From Notospermus geniculatus (taxonomy: Eukaryota > Nemertea > Pilidiophora > Heteronemertea > Lineidae), in assembly GCA_002633025.1 (NCBI GenBank), contig NMRB01000151.1:70271-134270 (forward strand): a DNA stretch of 64,000 nucleotides, written 5' to 3'. Below are positions 1 through 12,800 of this stretch, in pieces. The notes beneath the pieces are model-generated. The model had not been told where the DNA came from, ran no database searches, and was given only the letters and a program-made list of their open reading frames with translations. Position numbers and translations under genes: made by a program. Position 1 is the first letter of the stretch. Each line of letters begins with the position of its first letter.

Positions 1-24
1 NNNNNNNNNNNNNNNNNNNNNNNN
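1..24. other. Assembly gap (N run) at left edge
   Basis: The first 24 positions are N, so nothing can be said about them. Confidence 0.99.
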
Positions 25-1298
25 ATCTATATTATAATTGACGGTGGCGCTTTAACTTCGAACACGAACTCCTCCGTGGTTTCTGATCGAAATGGCACCA
101 TTTTCACAGGAAGTGTTGAAAATGACATGGGGGTGGCCCTTAAGCGGGTGGCATTACATTTTTTTACCCTTAAGCGAATAAAATGCAGGAAGAAACTTCC
201 AATGATTTGCAATGCCCACTAGCCTGGTTTCGCTGGCCACCGTGTAGATGGCGCTGCGTACGCAACACCATCTACACGGTGGCCGACGGAACCAGGTATA
301 ATGCATTGTCTTCAACCAGGCAGGGTGATCAGAAAATAGGAACTTCAACACATAAAACTGCTGCCATCTGCTTCCCATAGGCCTAGATTATTGTCGGAGG
401 TGTTGGCCGCCACTAAACATTTTCCTCCCACACAGAGACGTACAGCAAAATGCCATCCTCTGGCCACATGCATCCTGTGAATGTGCTCGCCACGGGTACC
501 ATGCTAGTTATGATGATTATCAGTAATCACTATCCACTATCAGCTATCACGTGGGGAGGCACCTGTAGGCCCAACGCCAAAAAGGATTGGGTGATCTCCA
601 AATTTATGCTTCTCCTTCATGCTCTTGCACTGAAAACAAATGCCGTGGGTTTGAATCCTGCTGTCGGCCCCTTCCTCGAAGAAAGAGGGGAGGAGCGGCA
701 CAGTCGACTCCGAACGCAGTAATCAGCACCGCCGCCATTCCGCTCCCTTGCGAGATACCATGATACGAGATGGAGCCGACTGGTGGCGGTTGATCACAAA
801 AAGCATTGAAGGAGCGAAAACAGATTATAAGCCTTGAAGGATGAATTTTTTCGTGACAGAGAAAAAGCACTGTTTCTACAGCGTTGGAGCAAAGTTCAGG
901 ACAGTGCGACGTTAGTCAACGTTTCTTTCGAGGAGGTTTGATAATACATGTACATGTACGTGTTTACATTGGGATATCAACATTTTGCGTCCGGAAAGCT
1001 TCAGGCAGAATGATGCCAAGTCATATACATGTATGATAAAACGTTTTAATACAAAACACCTTTGTATAATCGGTCTGTTCAAAAAGCGTTGCTTCCTGGC
1101 AAAAAGACGCAATGCCTGCGGTCATTGTTTCAATGGATTCGGATGTCACGAGTGCATGGTTAGGCGTTAGTTTTGTCCAACAACGGTATGTTTTTCGTAA
1201 CCGCAAATAATCCTGCACTGCTGACTTGTTTCCCCTTATCTATTTCGGCCCAAACAACCTTCAGTTTTGATTCAGAACACCAACGAGTCTGACTGCCA
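25..1298. other. Non-coding stretch, no gene seen
   Basis: I see no exon here. Open frames are short, unsupported and partly created by the palindrome at 223-296. The stretch includes B-box-like bases around 648-658, but no matching A box makes a tRNA gene. Confidence 0.6.
223..296. repeat. 74-bp near-perfect palindrome
   Basis: The left arm begins CCTGGTTTCG and the right arm ends CGGAACCAGG; the inner arms read GGCCACCGTGTAGATGG and its complement CCATCTACACGGTGGCC. The loop is only a few bases around TGCGTACGCA. It looks like a small foldback element or the remains of a MITE. No coding role is suggested. Confidence 0.8.
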
Positions 1299-1485
1299 TG
1301 GTGACTGACTGCCCCCTTTATTCCCCGTGGTTTTGTCTTCTTGTGTCTCATTCTCTTCCTCGTTTCTTTTTTTTTGCACTTGTTCAACTGCTTTGTACTC
1401 AAAGTGCTCGGCCCTTGTATAACAATATGAGTATACTCATATTGTTATCTTGTCTTTGAGAATAAATGAAATGAAATGAAAACAG
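1299..1485 (+). mobile_element. LINE-like 3' end with TGAAA tail, copy 1
   Basis: The segment ends GAGAATAAATGAAATG followed by further TGAAATGAAA units, as many CR1/L2-type non-LTR retrotransposons do. Just before the tail is a perfect 30-bp palindrome (1419-1448) built of ATAACAATATGAGTA and its complement. No reverse transcriptase frame is present, so at most a 5'-truncated copy remains. The family assignment is inference. Confidence 0.5.
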
Positions 1486-1988
1486 GAGGTGTAAGATATA
1501 TAGACCTAGGTGAGCTAGGTTGTTATGTAAGAACATCCCATTTAACTAGCATACCCATTCATAAGATTGTCACAAGTGTGAAGGCTGATTGCAACCCCAG
1601 AGGGGACGGGAGATGATCCGGACCTGCCAAGAAAGGGCCCATTTTACACGTAATTGGCCTTCGAAGGTCTCATGATGGCCCTGCAATGAACCGGTGATAC
1701 TGAAGGCAGTTCTAAAGCAGCCGTCGGCGGTGTACGTACATAATAACAGGTACAGTGCACCGATTATATTTGAGATGATTCAATAACCATTATTGGTATT
1801 ACAAGGATGGTCTCCGCCGAGGGCGTCGTGATCATGAATTGCTGATGAAAGAGGTATGAATGAGATGCCGCAGGTTTGCGACGAAGACGTCTGGCAGGTG
1901 AATGTCGCTGATCGGTTGATGCCGACACTCTGAGGGCGGGTATCTCGTAGCCTCCGGATAGGTAGGGAACGGTGAAGCCAATGATAAT

Positions 1989-2128
1989 AGGGAGTTTGAG
2001 ATCAGCAACTTATCACGAATCCTTATACGTATACGGATCGAAATGTACACAAAATTTGTCCTCGTTGTACAGAAATCTATCCGTATACGTATAAGGATCC
2101 GTGATAAGTCGCTGATCTCAAACTCCCT
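1989..2128. mobile_element. MITE family 1, copy 1 (140 bp)
   Basis: The ends are inverted repeats AGGGAGTTTGAGATCAGC and GCTGATCTCAAACTCCCT. The inner arms carry the palindromic CCTTATACGTATACGGAT and its complement around a short unpaired centre. Both flanks read AAT, suggesting a 3-bp target duplication. Further copies are at 3712-3854 (inside the duplicated block) and 20416-20552 (independent site). Confidence 0.85.
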
Positions 2129-2391
2129 AATGTCAATCCAAAGGCTGCTAATGGACGGCGACCTTCGTGACCGACCGGGACCAAGGTAAAGGACTGTCAG
2201 TGAGAGTATACAGGAACATTGATGCTTCCTGATCAGTGGAAATGATCCAACCACATGCCAAGCTGCCGAAGAAGCGTCTTCTTCTCTTGTTGTGGTCAAT
2301 CCGATGGCCAACCTCATTCGGTTTCAGATTCCGACGGGTTGCTGCTAATAAAGCAGCTAGCTCCTCAAGGCAGGGGCGCTACTCCCTGTGC

Positions 2392-3077
2392 AATTTCCTC
2401 CGCACGGTGACGCCAGGCTTACACCTTTGCCACCAAGCACCCTCATCACCCTGCGCTTTAGCGCAGGTCATATTTATAACGTTTAAAATCACTTTAATTT
2501 TCGTCAAATTAACTTGATAACTTAAAACATGTCTATTTAGAAAAGAATTTTGGTCAGAACCAATATATTTTGCAATTTATCGCGTTCTAAATGGCGCACT
2601 ATTTTTCCGTGCAAGGGCACTACATGGCNTTTGTTACACCATGGCCCGTATGCATAAAGGTGGAATAAACTTATTCCAGGTATAACTTCACGCTTTAACG
2701 TTCAGGAGGAAATAATACAGTAGACAGGTTTTCCGAATTACCCAAAGAAAAATTCCAGGCCAGGGCGTGTAGCCCCAGTGGCGTAGTGGTTAGAGCGTTG
2801 GTCCAGATTATGCATGTTGGTGGGCCCTGGATCGAATCTGCCTGCCGGTATTATTCACTCTTTACTGCGTGCCTTTTTATACTTTTTTCCTTCATCTTCC
2901 AACGCTTTTTTTGTCACTTTTTCAGTCTAAATCAGTCGGTTTAATAATTTTTTGCCGTCATGGAAACACATTAATCTATTTCGTTGGAATATGGAGAACT
3001 AAACGCGTTTAGATGTTTAAAATATGTTGCATATTCCCGTTTAGTTTCGTGTTCAGACTTTAAACATTTTAGATTTA
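2392..3077. other. Non-coding spacer with single N at 2629
   Basis: No exon is visible. The single N at 2629 probably marks a contig join. The only recognisable item is the tRNA-like SINE at about 2770. Confidence 0.6.
2770..2850 (+). mobile_element. tRNA-derived SINE head
   Basis: An A-box-like GGCGTAGTGGTTAGAGCG lies at about 2779-2797 and a B-box-like GGATCGAATCT at 2829-2839, spaced as in a tRNA promoter. T runs that could stop RNA polymerase III follow within 50 bp. The sequence does not fold into a good cloverleaf, so I call it a SINE head and not a tRNA gene. Confidence 0.6.
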
Positions 3078-4121
3078 CAGTGTGGTGACTGACTGCCCCC
3101 TTTATTCCCCGTGGTTTTGTCTTCTTGTGTCTCATTCTCTTCCTCGTTTCTTTTTTTTGCACTTGTTCAACTGCTTTGTAGTCAAAGTGCTCGGCCCTTG
3201 TATAACAATATGAGTATACTCATATTGTTATCTTGTCTTTGAGAATAAATGAAATGAAATGAAAACAGGAGTGAAGGCTGTGTGAAGGCTGATTGCAACC
3301 CCAGAGGGACGGGAGATGATCCATCAGCCAGACCTGCCAAGAAAGGGCACATTTCACACGTAATTGGCCTTCGAGGGTCTCATGATGGCCCTGCAATGAA
3401 CCGGTGATACTGAAGGCAGTTCTAAAGCAGCCGTCGGCGGTGTACGTACATAATAACAGGTACAGTGCACCGATTATATTTGAGATGATTCAATAACCAT
3501 TATTGGTATTACAAGGATAGTCTCCGCCGAGGGCGTCGTGATCATGAATTGCTGATGAAAGAGGTATGAATGAGATGCCGCAGGTTTGCGACGAAGACGT
3601 CCGTGAACCGTCTGGCAGGTGAATGTCGCTGATCGGTTGATGCCGACACTCTGAGGGCGGGTATCTCGTATAGCCTCCGGATAGGTAGGGAACGGTGAAG
3701 CCAGTGATAATAGGGAGTTTGAGATCAGCAACTTATCACGAATCCTTATACGTATACGGATCGAAATGTACACAAAATTTGTCCTCGTTGTACAGAAATC
3801 TAGTATCCGTATACGTATAAGGATCCGTGATAAGTCGCTGATCTCAACCTCCCTAATGTCAATCCAAAGGCTGCTAATGGACGGCGACCTTCGTGACCGA
3901 CCGGGACCAAGGTAAAGGACTGTCAGTGAGAGTATACACTCAGGAACATTGATGATTCCTGATCACTGGAAATGATCCAACCACATGCCAAGGCTGCCGA
4001 AGAAGCGTCTTCTTCTCTTGTTGTGGTCAATCCGATGGCCAACCTCATTCGGTTTCAGATTCCGACGGGTTGCTGCTCAATAAAGCAGTAGCTCCTCAAG
4101 GCAGGGGCGCTACTCCCTGTG
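3078..4121. repeat. Duplicated ~1.05-kb block, copy 2
   Basis: This is the second copy of 1299-2391, in the same orientation. It contains the same LINE-like tail (ending near 3267), the same 30-bp palindrome (3202-3231) and MITE copy 2. It lacks about 90 bp and has small indels relative to copy 1. Confidence 0.8.
3712..3854. mobile_element. MITE family 1, copy 2
   Basis: Same inverted ends and ATACGTAT core as the copy at 1989. It was carried along in the block duplication, so it is not an independent insertion. Confidence 0.85.
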
Positions 4122-6802
4122 CTGCACAGTGGAGATCATCATGTTGAGAGGTGGCACTGGCAGCAGAGTACCTGTAGCTTCCCGAGCTTCTGCCAGGCTC
4201 GAGATCTCATTGCAATGAGAGCCAAGATGGAAGTCGGCCAACCTGAAAGAACACGACCACGACCGAGGGAGTGTTGGTTCAGCGATACGCTGAGTGGATT
4301 TCACTCGAGTCAAACATGACGAAGGACGAAGGGCCTGATGTAAATTTCAAGTTTCGCCGTCGACCGCTGTGTTATTCAAGTGGACGCATCACTCATCTTG
4401 ACCAATCATCAGCGAACCATTCGGAAAGGTCTATCAGTGACCTCATCAACGTCCATCAGATACCAACGACCCCAGGCCACACCCCAAGCTCTATTCCATT
4501 CCATCCAATTAACAGAAATTGTCGCTAACTCACATCGCAGTAGATCACAGCTACAGCTAATTCCAACATGCCCAGGTTAATTACATCTCCGCCGTAAGAT
4601 ATTTGTCAATTTCCCCGGCTGACCTAAAGTCTAGATTAACTATATAGCTAAGTGCAGTTTGTTCTTCAGCCACCAGTTCCAAGCATAGTTGGAAAGCCAG
4701 CGATTTTTTAACCAAATCCGCATCTCCAGACGATACCAGTACCTTGCCTCAGTCAAGGATGAATCGTACGTGACACCACCGATCACACGTGCTATGCGAA
4801 CACGGTACGCAAAACTTGCTTCATCCCTGTCCAGGTCATCAGTATTCATGTATTCATTGAAGAAATAACGCTCGGATCCCCTCCATCTGATTGGGGCTCA
4901 CACAAACGGCCGTTACAGAATTAGAAACAAATGCTTACCATCGAAATTTCTTCCGGTTTTTAACTTAATTTTCGGTGTGAATAGGTGAAAATTTCAACAC
5001 GCCGGTGGAATAAGCAATGCCCAACTACGTCCATTGTGTTAATAAAAGCCGGGTTTTTTTGTTTTCAACCAATCAACGGCAGAGTAGACGAAATGTTTCA
5101 ATAAAGAGTTGTTTACCAATCACAGCCTTCGCTGGCACGTTTCCGGTAAATGAATGACCAATCAAATGCTTTAATATCGATAAGTGAGTAATCAAAGCAG
5201 TTTGAAGAACCTTCCGTCAAACTACCGCCAGCCTGGAGATGAGACACTTCGGAAGTCATCAACTCAGGAGGCAAAAATGGAAAGAACGATTTCGTTGCGG
5301 TTGTGGACAACAAGGCGAAGCAATCGAGTTCAGGGCTGGTGCACAAAATAGTCCGCGCTGACTGATGGAGAGAGCTTTCCTATCAGAGAACTCGCAGGAT
5401 TTTCCTGAGATGAATTCTTCGCAAATCCGGTATTTGTGTGATTGGAAAACCAAAGAAGAACGGGCGAAAAGAAGAAATCAGTGGTTGTAGGATGAAATAG
5501 CAAGGGCAATTAATTAGCAACAAGGTCAAGTCAGAACTCACGCCGTAATTACAGATGACATCAGGATAGTTTTCTCATTGCCAATCTGGTACCTTCAGGA
5601 AAGCAAACGAGGATGTGATGGAAAAAAGGGAAAAGAGATTGATTCTCCACGGGAAGTGACGAGNAAAAAAAACGAAAATTCTGAAATGACCTTGACTTTA
5701 TCCAATGACCTTGATCTTTTTATTTATTGGCAACATGCCAAGAAGTTAGCGCGCATAATATGAGATATGGCTTCACCTTTAAACTGAAACATTAGCACAC
5801 CTGAGTAAAAAATATTCGGCATTAAACAAATTTCACGGTTTTTACTTCCCGTTGCCATGGAAACCGAAATAACTAAGATTGCCCAAGGATGCCAATGTGT
5901 CATCAGGCAGATTCTAAAACTACATATTGAACTGTCTTAAATCAAACAAAAAAATCTTCTATAGACCACATTGCACGGTTCAATCCATCTGCTGCCGGAC
6001 TATCAGGGAAGCAGCTACCGATATTGTGGCCGATATCGGTCCCCTTTTTTTACATCCGCGAGCAAAATAAACTGAGGTCCTCCCAATACTACTCAATTGA
6101 TGGACAGTAAAAACTTGCCAGAAGTTCCGAGGTAAACAAAACAAATGGAAAACAAATGTTTAATAATTCATGTAAATTATTCTTTTTCGGTTTTTTGCTC
6201 CAATATTCCATTTTCATTGAACATGTAAACAAATAAATGTCGTGCTTTAACCGCTCCGCCAAATTGATCTCCGTTGAAATAAGCAGACGATATTTGTTGA
6301 CATTGATTGGAAACATGTCGGCTGGCTGAATATGTTTGATCTGTTTGTAACGAGTAGCCATGTCCGATATCACAAAATAATACACCGATATGTATGGCCA
6401 GTTTGATATCTTTATCGTTCTTCGATAGCCTATCAGGCTGATTATTGCAACCCAGAGTGGCAAGAAACTTCGGCCCGATGTCAGCTCAAAGTCAAACATA
6501 TGCTCTTTCCGGCCAAATGAATGTTTTGAAAACTTACAAAGACCCCTGCCATCTTGGATTTCTTGCAAACTACACATGCGCAGTTCCATCTGGTGGCAAA
6601 TTCGTACCTCCCGACCAATCATATGCTTTGGTTTGCCTACCAGATAAGTGCGCGCGCACAAAATCTTCGTAGAAACCAAGATGGCGGGGCCGTCGAAACG
6701 ATGAATACTCGTTATTGAATTTCACATCAAGTAAATGATCAAAATGTTTCCTCCAACAATGCTTTCGTCACTTACAACCAGTTCTTCCTTTGTTTCTTTC
6801 AG
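4122..6802. other. Non-coding region upstream of the globin exon
   Basis: I could not find the expected 5' globin exon(s) coding helices A to C. They may lie here unrecognised, be lost at the single N (5664), or lie outside the window. No other exon is convincing, and frames such as 6089-6679 (minus) have no family resemblance. Confidence 0.5.
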
Positions 6803-9800
6803 ATTGTTTCGCTCACGAGCCGACCTGAAGAATTTGTTCAAGGGGTTCAGCGAGCTGGAGGGTGAAGATGAACTGAGAGAGAGTAACGCACTTGAGGCCC
6901 ATGCCACATTGGTTATGGGAGTTTTCGACGAAGCCATCCAGAATATTGAAAAAGTAGACTATGTATTTCAGTTATTGGAAAAAGTAGGAAGGTCACATCA
7001 AAGGTTTCCTATGTTCACGGGGGATTTATTTTGGGTAAGTAATGACGAACTTTATCGTGCCTGAAAGCGGATGTCCTCCATTCGGTGACTCATTACGCCA
7101 CATGAATAGGCCTATCCCTTTCACAAGCGAAGCATGATCTAGGTCCAACACGCATGCGCGCGAACCGGCCTCGACCAATCACTTGTCAGTTAGACAATAT
7201 CCTGCACCTTTCATGAAATCCAATGACGTGTATGTTGACGGCGAGCGAAACATTTCGATTGGTTTAATATAGGGTCTGATTCATTTTATATTTTATTCCT
7301 CTGGGCGCCTCGTCCGTGTCACCGCAATGACGTCACAATCTCGCCGTTTCCTGCGCCGACAAACAAGCTTCCTCATCTTGCTCGCTGCTGTCAGCGCCAC
7401 CCCAACACAACATAACTTGTGGATGATACCACCGAATTCAGTCATGGCTGATTGTTTATTCGACATCACAGCGATGAGAAAATTGATCAGGAGTATGGTG
7501 ACGATCATGATGAAGGCGACGTGGAGTAGTCCTATAATGTAACTAGTTTGTAACTCAAATTTGCGCAGATCTACCATGTTCAGGATAATCAAGAAGGTGG
7601 AGTACATACCGTTAAGGTTATCCTTAAATTCTCTCTTGGTGCAGTTTAATTTCAGTATACTTGTCAGTGTCAATGCAAAGGAGATAAAAATCAGTATCAA
7701 AACCAGTAAGAACTGGGCAAGAGCCGTCATCATCCTCTGAAATCCTATGACAAACCCCCCTATCCCGGGCAGCAACTGGATGAAGTATAAGAAGGACCAA
7801 AACGACAGGACCTTTGCAACGGCGTAAGAAACAGAGGCAATGTGTACCAGAAACTTAGCATGGTAGAGTTCCAAACCACTCTTTCCTCCAAAGAATATGT
7901 TCAGTACCACAGCGGTTGACAAGAAGATGACGTAACCGGCTGCCATGGTGAAGTGCGTGATCCGAAAGAACTTCGTATCGATGACTCGGCTTCCGGATCC
8001 TTCCGAATAATTCCTCAGTTATGAAGTCTGAAGTTTTCTCGAGATGAGAATACACAGATCGACCGTGTCAATTATGAGTGTCAGGGTTGCCATACACATG
8101 ACTGGCAGATTTGAAAATATCACTGAATATGGATCTAAAGACCGGGGTCCCTGAATGACTCCACGTAAAAAACTGACCAGGCAACTAACTGTTGCTGTAT
8201 CGACTCCTCGATCAACAAACTCAGGGAACTTCTTGATTTCAGTTATTATGGACGTTAGCTCGGTAGTATTTTCCTTGTGAATAAAATCCAGGCTCACATC
8301 CTTCGTCGCCAAAATGTAGTCAATGAACGCGAACAGGGAGTCGGATAATGTCACAGGAGAATAAACTAAACCCAAGAAGAGTGCGCGATAGAGGAACCAG
8401 AGAATGATAAAGGGCACGCTTGATCTGAAGACAGTCCGGCGCCAGGCCATGATCAGGGGGTGGTCCATCAGACCGCTGTCGCGGAGTTTCGGCAGGCGAG
8501 TCTCCCGAATCCGAACTAAATCAAGTAACGGTGCCTTGTCACGCCGCGGCCCTGTGGCGTAGTATTCTGACACATTGTATTCGATGTGTAAGTGTGGCCC
8601 AAACTCTTCCACCTTCATCTTGTACACGTTTTCTGTTTCCAGAATCCTCATCGTCAGTTTGTACTGGCCGAGTTTCGTGGCGAGTTCCAGCGGTCTGAAG
8701 CCTCCATCAGTTTCTGTGTGGAGAAGCGATAGCCTTTGTTCAGCGCCTTTGTAACATTTCATCAACTGAGCGTACAGTGAGACGTAAACATCCTCTTGAC
8801 GAATGTGCATGTGGCTTCCGAGGATCATAGCGTGTACAATGTTATGAAGGCCATTTTCCTCCATCTCAATGATTTCTCTGCTCGGAGAACACTTCACAAG
8901 GAACAATAACACCTCCCTTGCTCCAAAAAAGGCGGCAAGCAACGGAACTCGCTTGAAATACGTTCTCCTCACAAGCTCAGCGCCGTGCTCAGAACATCTG
9001 GCAGAGAACTTGAAGTTTTCAAATCCTCCTACGAGACACAAGTGGAAATACGCCTTTGCCTTTTCTGTGAGATTTTCGTAAACAAATTTCATCGACTGCA
9101 CATCGTCCTGACAGATTATGTCCAAAAATCGTGACTTGTTTTCTCCAGTAAGGACTGTTGCCTCCGACGAACTGTTCATGGCGTTCACGATGTCAACAAG
9201 TGGGCACAAGTCGGTAGTTGTTTCAGAATTTCCATATCCAGAATCGTCATTATTTGCTTGTTGAGGCAGCTTTCCATTTTGGACAGGCAAGTCATCGTGA
9301 ACACTCCCAGAAGTCGCTGCTCCCGCCACCCATAGCTGATCGTTCGCTGTCACCTGCTCTGAAGATGTCGTCTGCTCCAAATCGTTCGAGTTATCCTCCT
9401 CTGCCTTTATGGACGATGTATTCGAAGCATCATCAGTACAATCGTCCACTGTTATGATAACAGGAGAACTACTTTTTCCCTTGGAACTCTCAGAACCTGA
9501 ATTTGATTGGTCTCCAGCGATCGTCGACGCATCCACCTTGTCCTCAGTACGTGACGTCACCTCCACATCGGTGATCTTACCTTTCTGCCGTTTCGACTGG
9601 CTCTTACTCTTTGCTGTGGTGTTGGAACCCTTCATGGTGATTCTCTCGTTACCTCAGTCGTGGTTGACTGCCCTAAATTGGCGAGAATGTCGTCTATAAA
9701 TGGGACGTTGTTTTCAGTTGCTAATCTATGCTGTTCAGACCAACCGCTTGCGTCGGCAACGTGCTGTATCAGAGGAGGAGGCTCTCCTTTGTGAAGCTGT

Positions 9801-12800
9801 GTTGGATGAAGCACGGCTATTTACATCCAACAATCCCATTGAGAGCCTGTCCTAACAAACATGGTTGTCATGTTTGTTCGGCGAATCAAGTACCAAATAC
9901 AGCCGGATTTTGTGGCCATGAGTTATCACTTTGGTGATTATACTGATGACACTCTTTGTTCAGAAAAATCTACTTCTCATAGATTGATAATTACTGACCA
10001 GGAATGTTGAATCGTAGGTGCATTAACTAATTTATTGTGAAACCACTGACCCATTGGTACTTCAATATGCATCTCTACGTCGTCGACAACAACAACAGAC
10101 CACAGTTATTATGCATCTGACTGTGACGTGGTGGGTCAAGGTAAAAATCTCCAAGGTGACGTGTGCGGACACTGCACTCCGCATCATTCATATACTCCGC
10201 TTTGTCAGAGAGCTAAAACTACGACCGAAGTTGTGTGCATTTTCATGGAATAGATAGGATGGTGCACTGGAATAAGAGAGAGGGGAATCTTCCTTTAACA
10301 AGTGACATGACGCCACTAAAACCTGTTTCAACACTGAAATTTAAAATGTTTGAACTTTACCAATCATTATTTGTGAGAGCCATCATTCTTATTTACCCAT
10401 TTAGCGAATCAAATAGATATTGATGAAACAGTCTGCCCGTTTCTAAGCTACTAATGTAGTTGCATATTTACGTTTTTATTGGGATTTAGATTTTATTTGC
10501 CATTCCATGTTTGAGTTAATGACAATTGGGGTTCCTCATCGGAGTAACGATGACAATATTTGTTGACAGAGGAATGGCATTTCAAAATTATATTTGATTT
10601 CGTTTTGTCTCAGCTAAAGATCACCGATTATCAATTAAATATTTCATTAGCTACTTACATGTAAGTGCACCTAAACATGTATGCTCCAGTTGAGATACGG
10701 GCCTTTTAAAACTCTCTCCTCGTTAGCGTGCGGGTCAAAACCGATGGAGTGGAAATGAGTGTCTAGGTTTCCTGCGCTTGCTGAGCGCTTGCCATTAGGC
10801 CTTGTCGAATGATGCCTGTCAGCTCTTGAAGAGCGGTAAAACTGGTGGCGTGGAACACGAACCTCCCCCCCCCCCCATCCACAGGCTAACCATTGTCCAT
10901 AAAGCCACTAGGCCTACATCGGTTTCTCGCGCTCGTGTTCTGCTTTCAATAGGTCTGCACCGGATAAAGAGCTGACAGATACTGCCGTTCAATGGACAGA
11001 CAGCGGGAAATCGCTGCAGTATTCAGGCCTTCATGAGGCAGTCCTAGGCCCCTGTGGTAAAGAACTGATCGATTGTTTGAAAAATAAACTTCCCGGTCAT
11101 TTTTTGATTGATGGGAATTTATTCAAGAATAAGATGAGTATTAACAAGGAATGAAAACAGGGCTGAAGCAACCACTTATAGCCATGTTTGTGGCCATTTT
11201 TTAAAATTACATGTATTGCAACCTCCACATGTGCACAGCAGGTCCGGAATTGACTACTTCCGGTCGTCAATTCTGTTGACTTTATTAAGGGGGCGGTAGC
11301 CATAGGGAAGCGCACTGCAAATGGCGACTGAAAACAATTCATATTTTCTTCAAGCAAAAAGGTAGCACCGATTTCATGTATTTCTATGAAATTGATACTC
11401 TTGTTCTACATCTGAATTGAAAACGATGTGCTTTCATCTTTCATTAATCAGCTAATTAAGCAAACAATGAGACCCCCCATTTGACTTTTTCGTCATAGAT
11501 TTCTCGGCAACAACGCGACTGGGACCTGGCGTTTTATCACCAAATGTTGGAGAATACATATGTACAGGTGCCGACGTTGAGTTAATTTGCAAATTCTAAT
11601 TCTTAGTAATGATAATTATGTAATTTGTGCCAAAAATTGGTCAAAAATGAACTTTCTGAATATCTCCCGAATCCTGCTGAATAGTGAAAAAATCTCAACG
11701 TCGCGCCCTGCGTACAAATATACTGCTGCCAAATGAAAAGAAACCACTGAAGTGCGATGCCTGATGGACGAGAAACGTCTTCCCGAAATTTTCATATTTT
11801 GGCCACAACACGCCTACACTTTTCGAAATACGCGGGCTACTAAAGTAACCTCCTTATTGTCATTAAAATAGGCCTATGCGGACGGACGCACCGGGTGTAT
11901 AAAAGCATTGTGCTGGACAATATTTTTGAAACAGTGCAGGTTTTGGCAACGAGCCATGATCAGCTTGTCCTTGACGCCTAATTTTATTAACAATACATGG
12001 TTATTCATAAATAAAACGGTTCATAAAACCATCGACCGCCGCACTATTGACGGCGCTGTAGGTTTCCACTACCGCCCCCTTAAAAGTGATTGGTTAGTTC
12101 ATTATTCCTCTGGGCGCCTCGTCCGTGTTACCACAATGACGTCACAATCTCGCCGTTTCCTGCGCCGACAAACAAGCTTCCTCATCTTGCTCGCTGCCGT
12201 CAGCGCCACCTCAACACAACATAACTTGTGGATGATGCCACCGAATTCAGTCATGGCTGATTGTTCATTCGACATCACAGCAATGAGAAAATTGATCAGG
12301 AGTATGGTGACGATCATGATGAAGGCGACGTGGAGAAGTGATATTATATAAGGAAGTTGCAACTCAAATTTGCGCAGATCTACCATGTTCAGCATCATCA
12401 AAAAAGTGGAATACATACCATAACTCTCATTCTTAAAATCTTCCTGAGTGCAGTTGAGTTTCAGTATACTCGTCAGTGTCAATGCAAAGGAGATAAAAAT
12501 CAGCATCAAAACCAATAAGAACTGGGCAAGCGCCGTCATCATCCTCTGAAATCCCATGACAAACCCCCCTATCCCGGGTACCAATCGGATGAAGTATAAC
12601 AAGGACCAACATGAAAGGACCTTTGCAACAACGTAAGAAACAGAGGCAATGTGTACCAGAAACTTAGCATTCTCGAGTTCCAAACCAGTCTTTTGTTGAA
12701 GGAATATGTTCAGATTCACAGCGATTGTCAAGAAGATAAGGTAACCGGCGGCCATGATGAAGTGCGTGATCCGAAAAAACTTCGTATCGATGACTCGAAT

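Larger units (their letters stand above)
1299..2391. repeat. Duplicated ~1.05-kb block, copy 1
   Basis: This block recurs at 3078-4121 with only scattered differences. It starts with GACTGACTGCCCCC and ends with GGCGCTACTCCCTGTG. The first ~180 bp end in a TGAAATGAAATG tail typical of LINE 3' ends, and a 140-bp MITE lies inside. Copy 1 holds about 90 bp (around 1490-1580) that copy 2 lacks. The flanks of the two copies are unrelated, and a single N (2629) lies between them, so this could be a genuine segmental duplication or two haplotypes laid end to end. Confidence 0.8.

Noticed and set aside
640-720. tRNA-like B box (GGGTTTGAATCCTG)
   Set aside because: No A box or cloverleaf could be built around it.
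1832-2317. 161-codon minus-strand frame
   Set aside because: It crosses a MITE; repeated ...RIRIRIRI... comes from the ATACGTAT palindrome.
6089-6679. 196-codon minus-strand frame
   Set aside because: Contains stretches of low-complexity translation of AT-rich DNA, with no domain and no equivalent elsewhere.
12102-12351. Plus-strand frames over the TRPV-like genes
   Set aside because: They are antisense shadows that recur at the same offset in all three gene copies.
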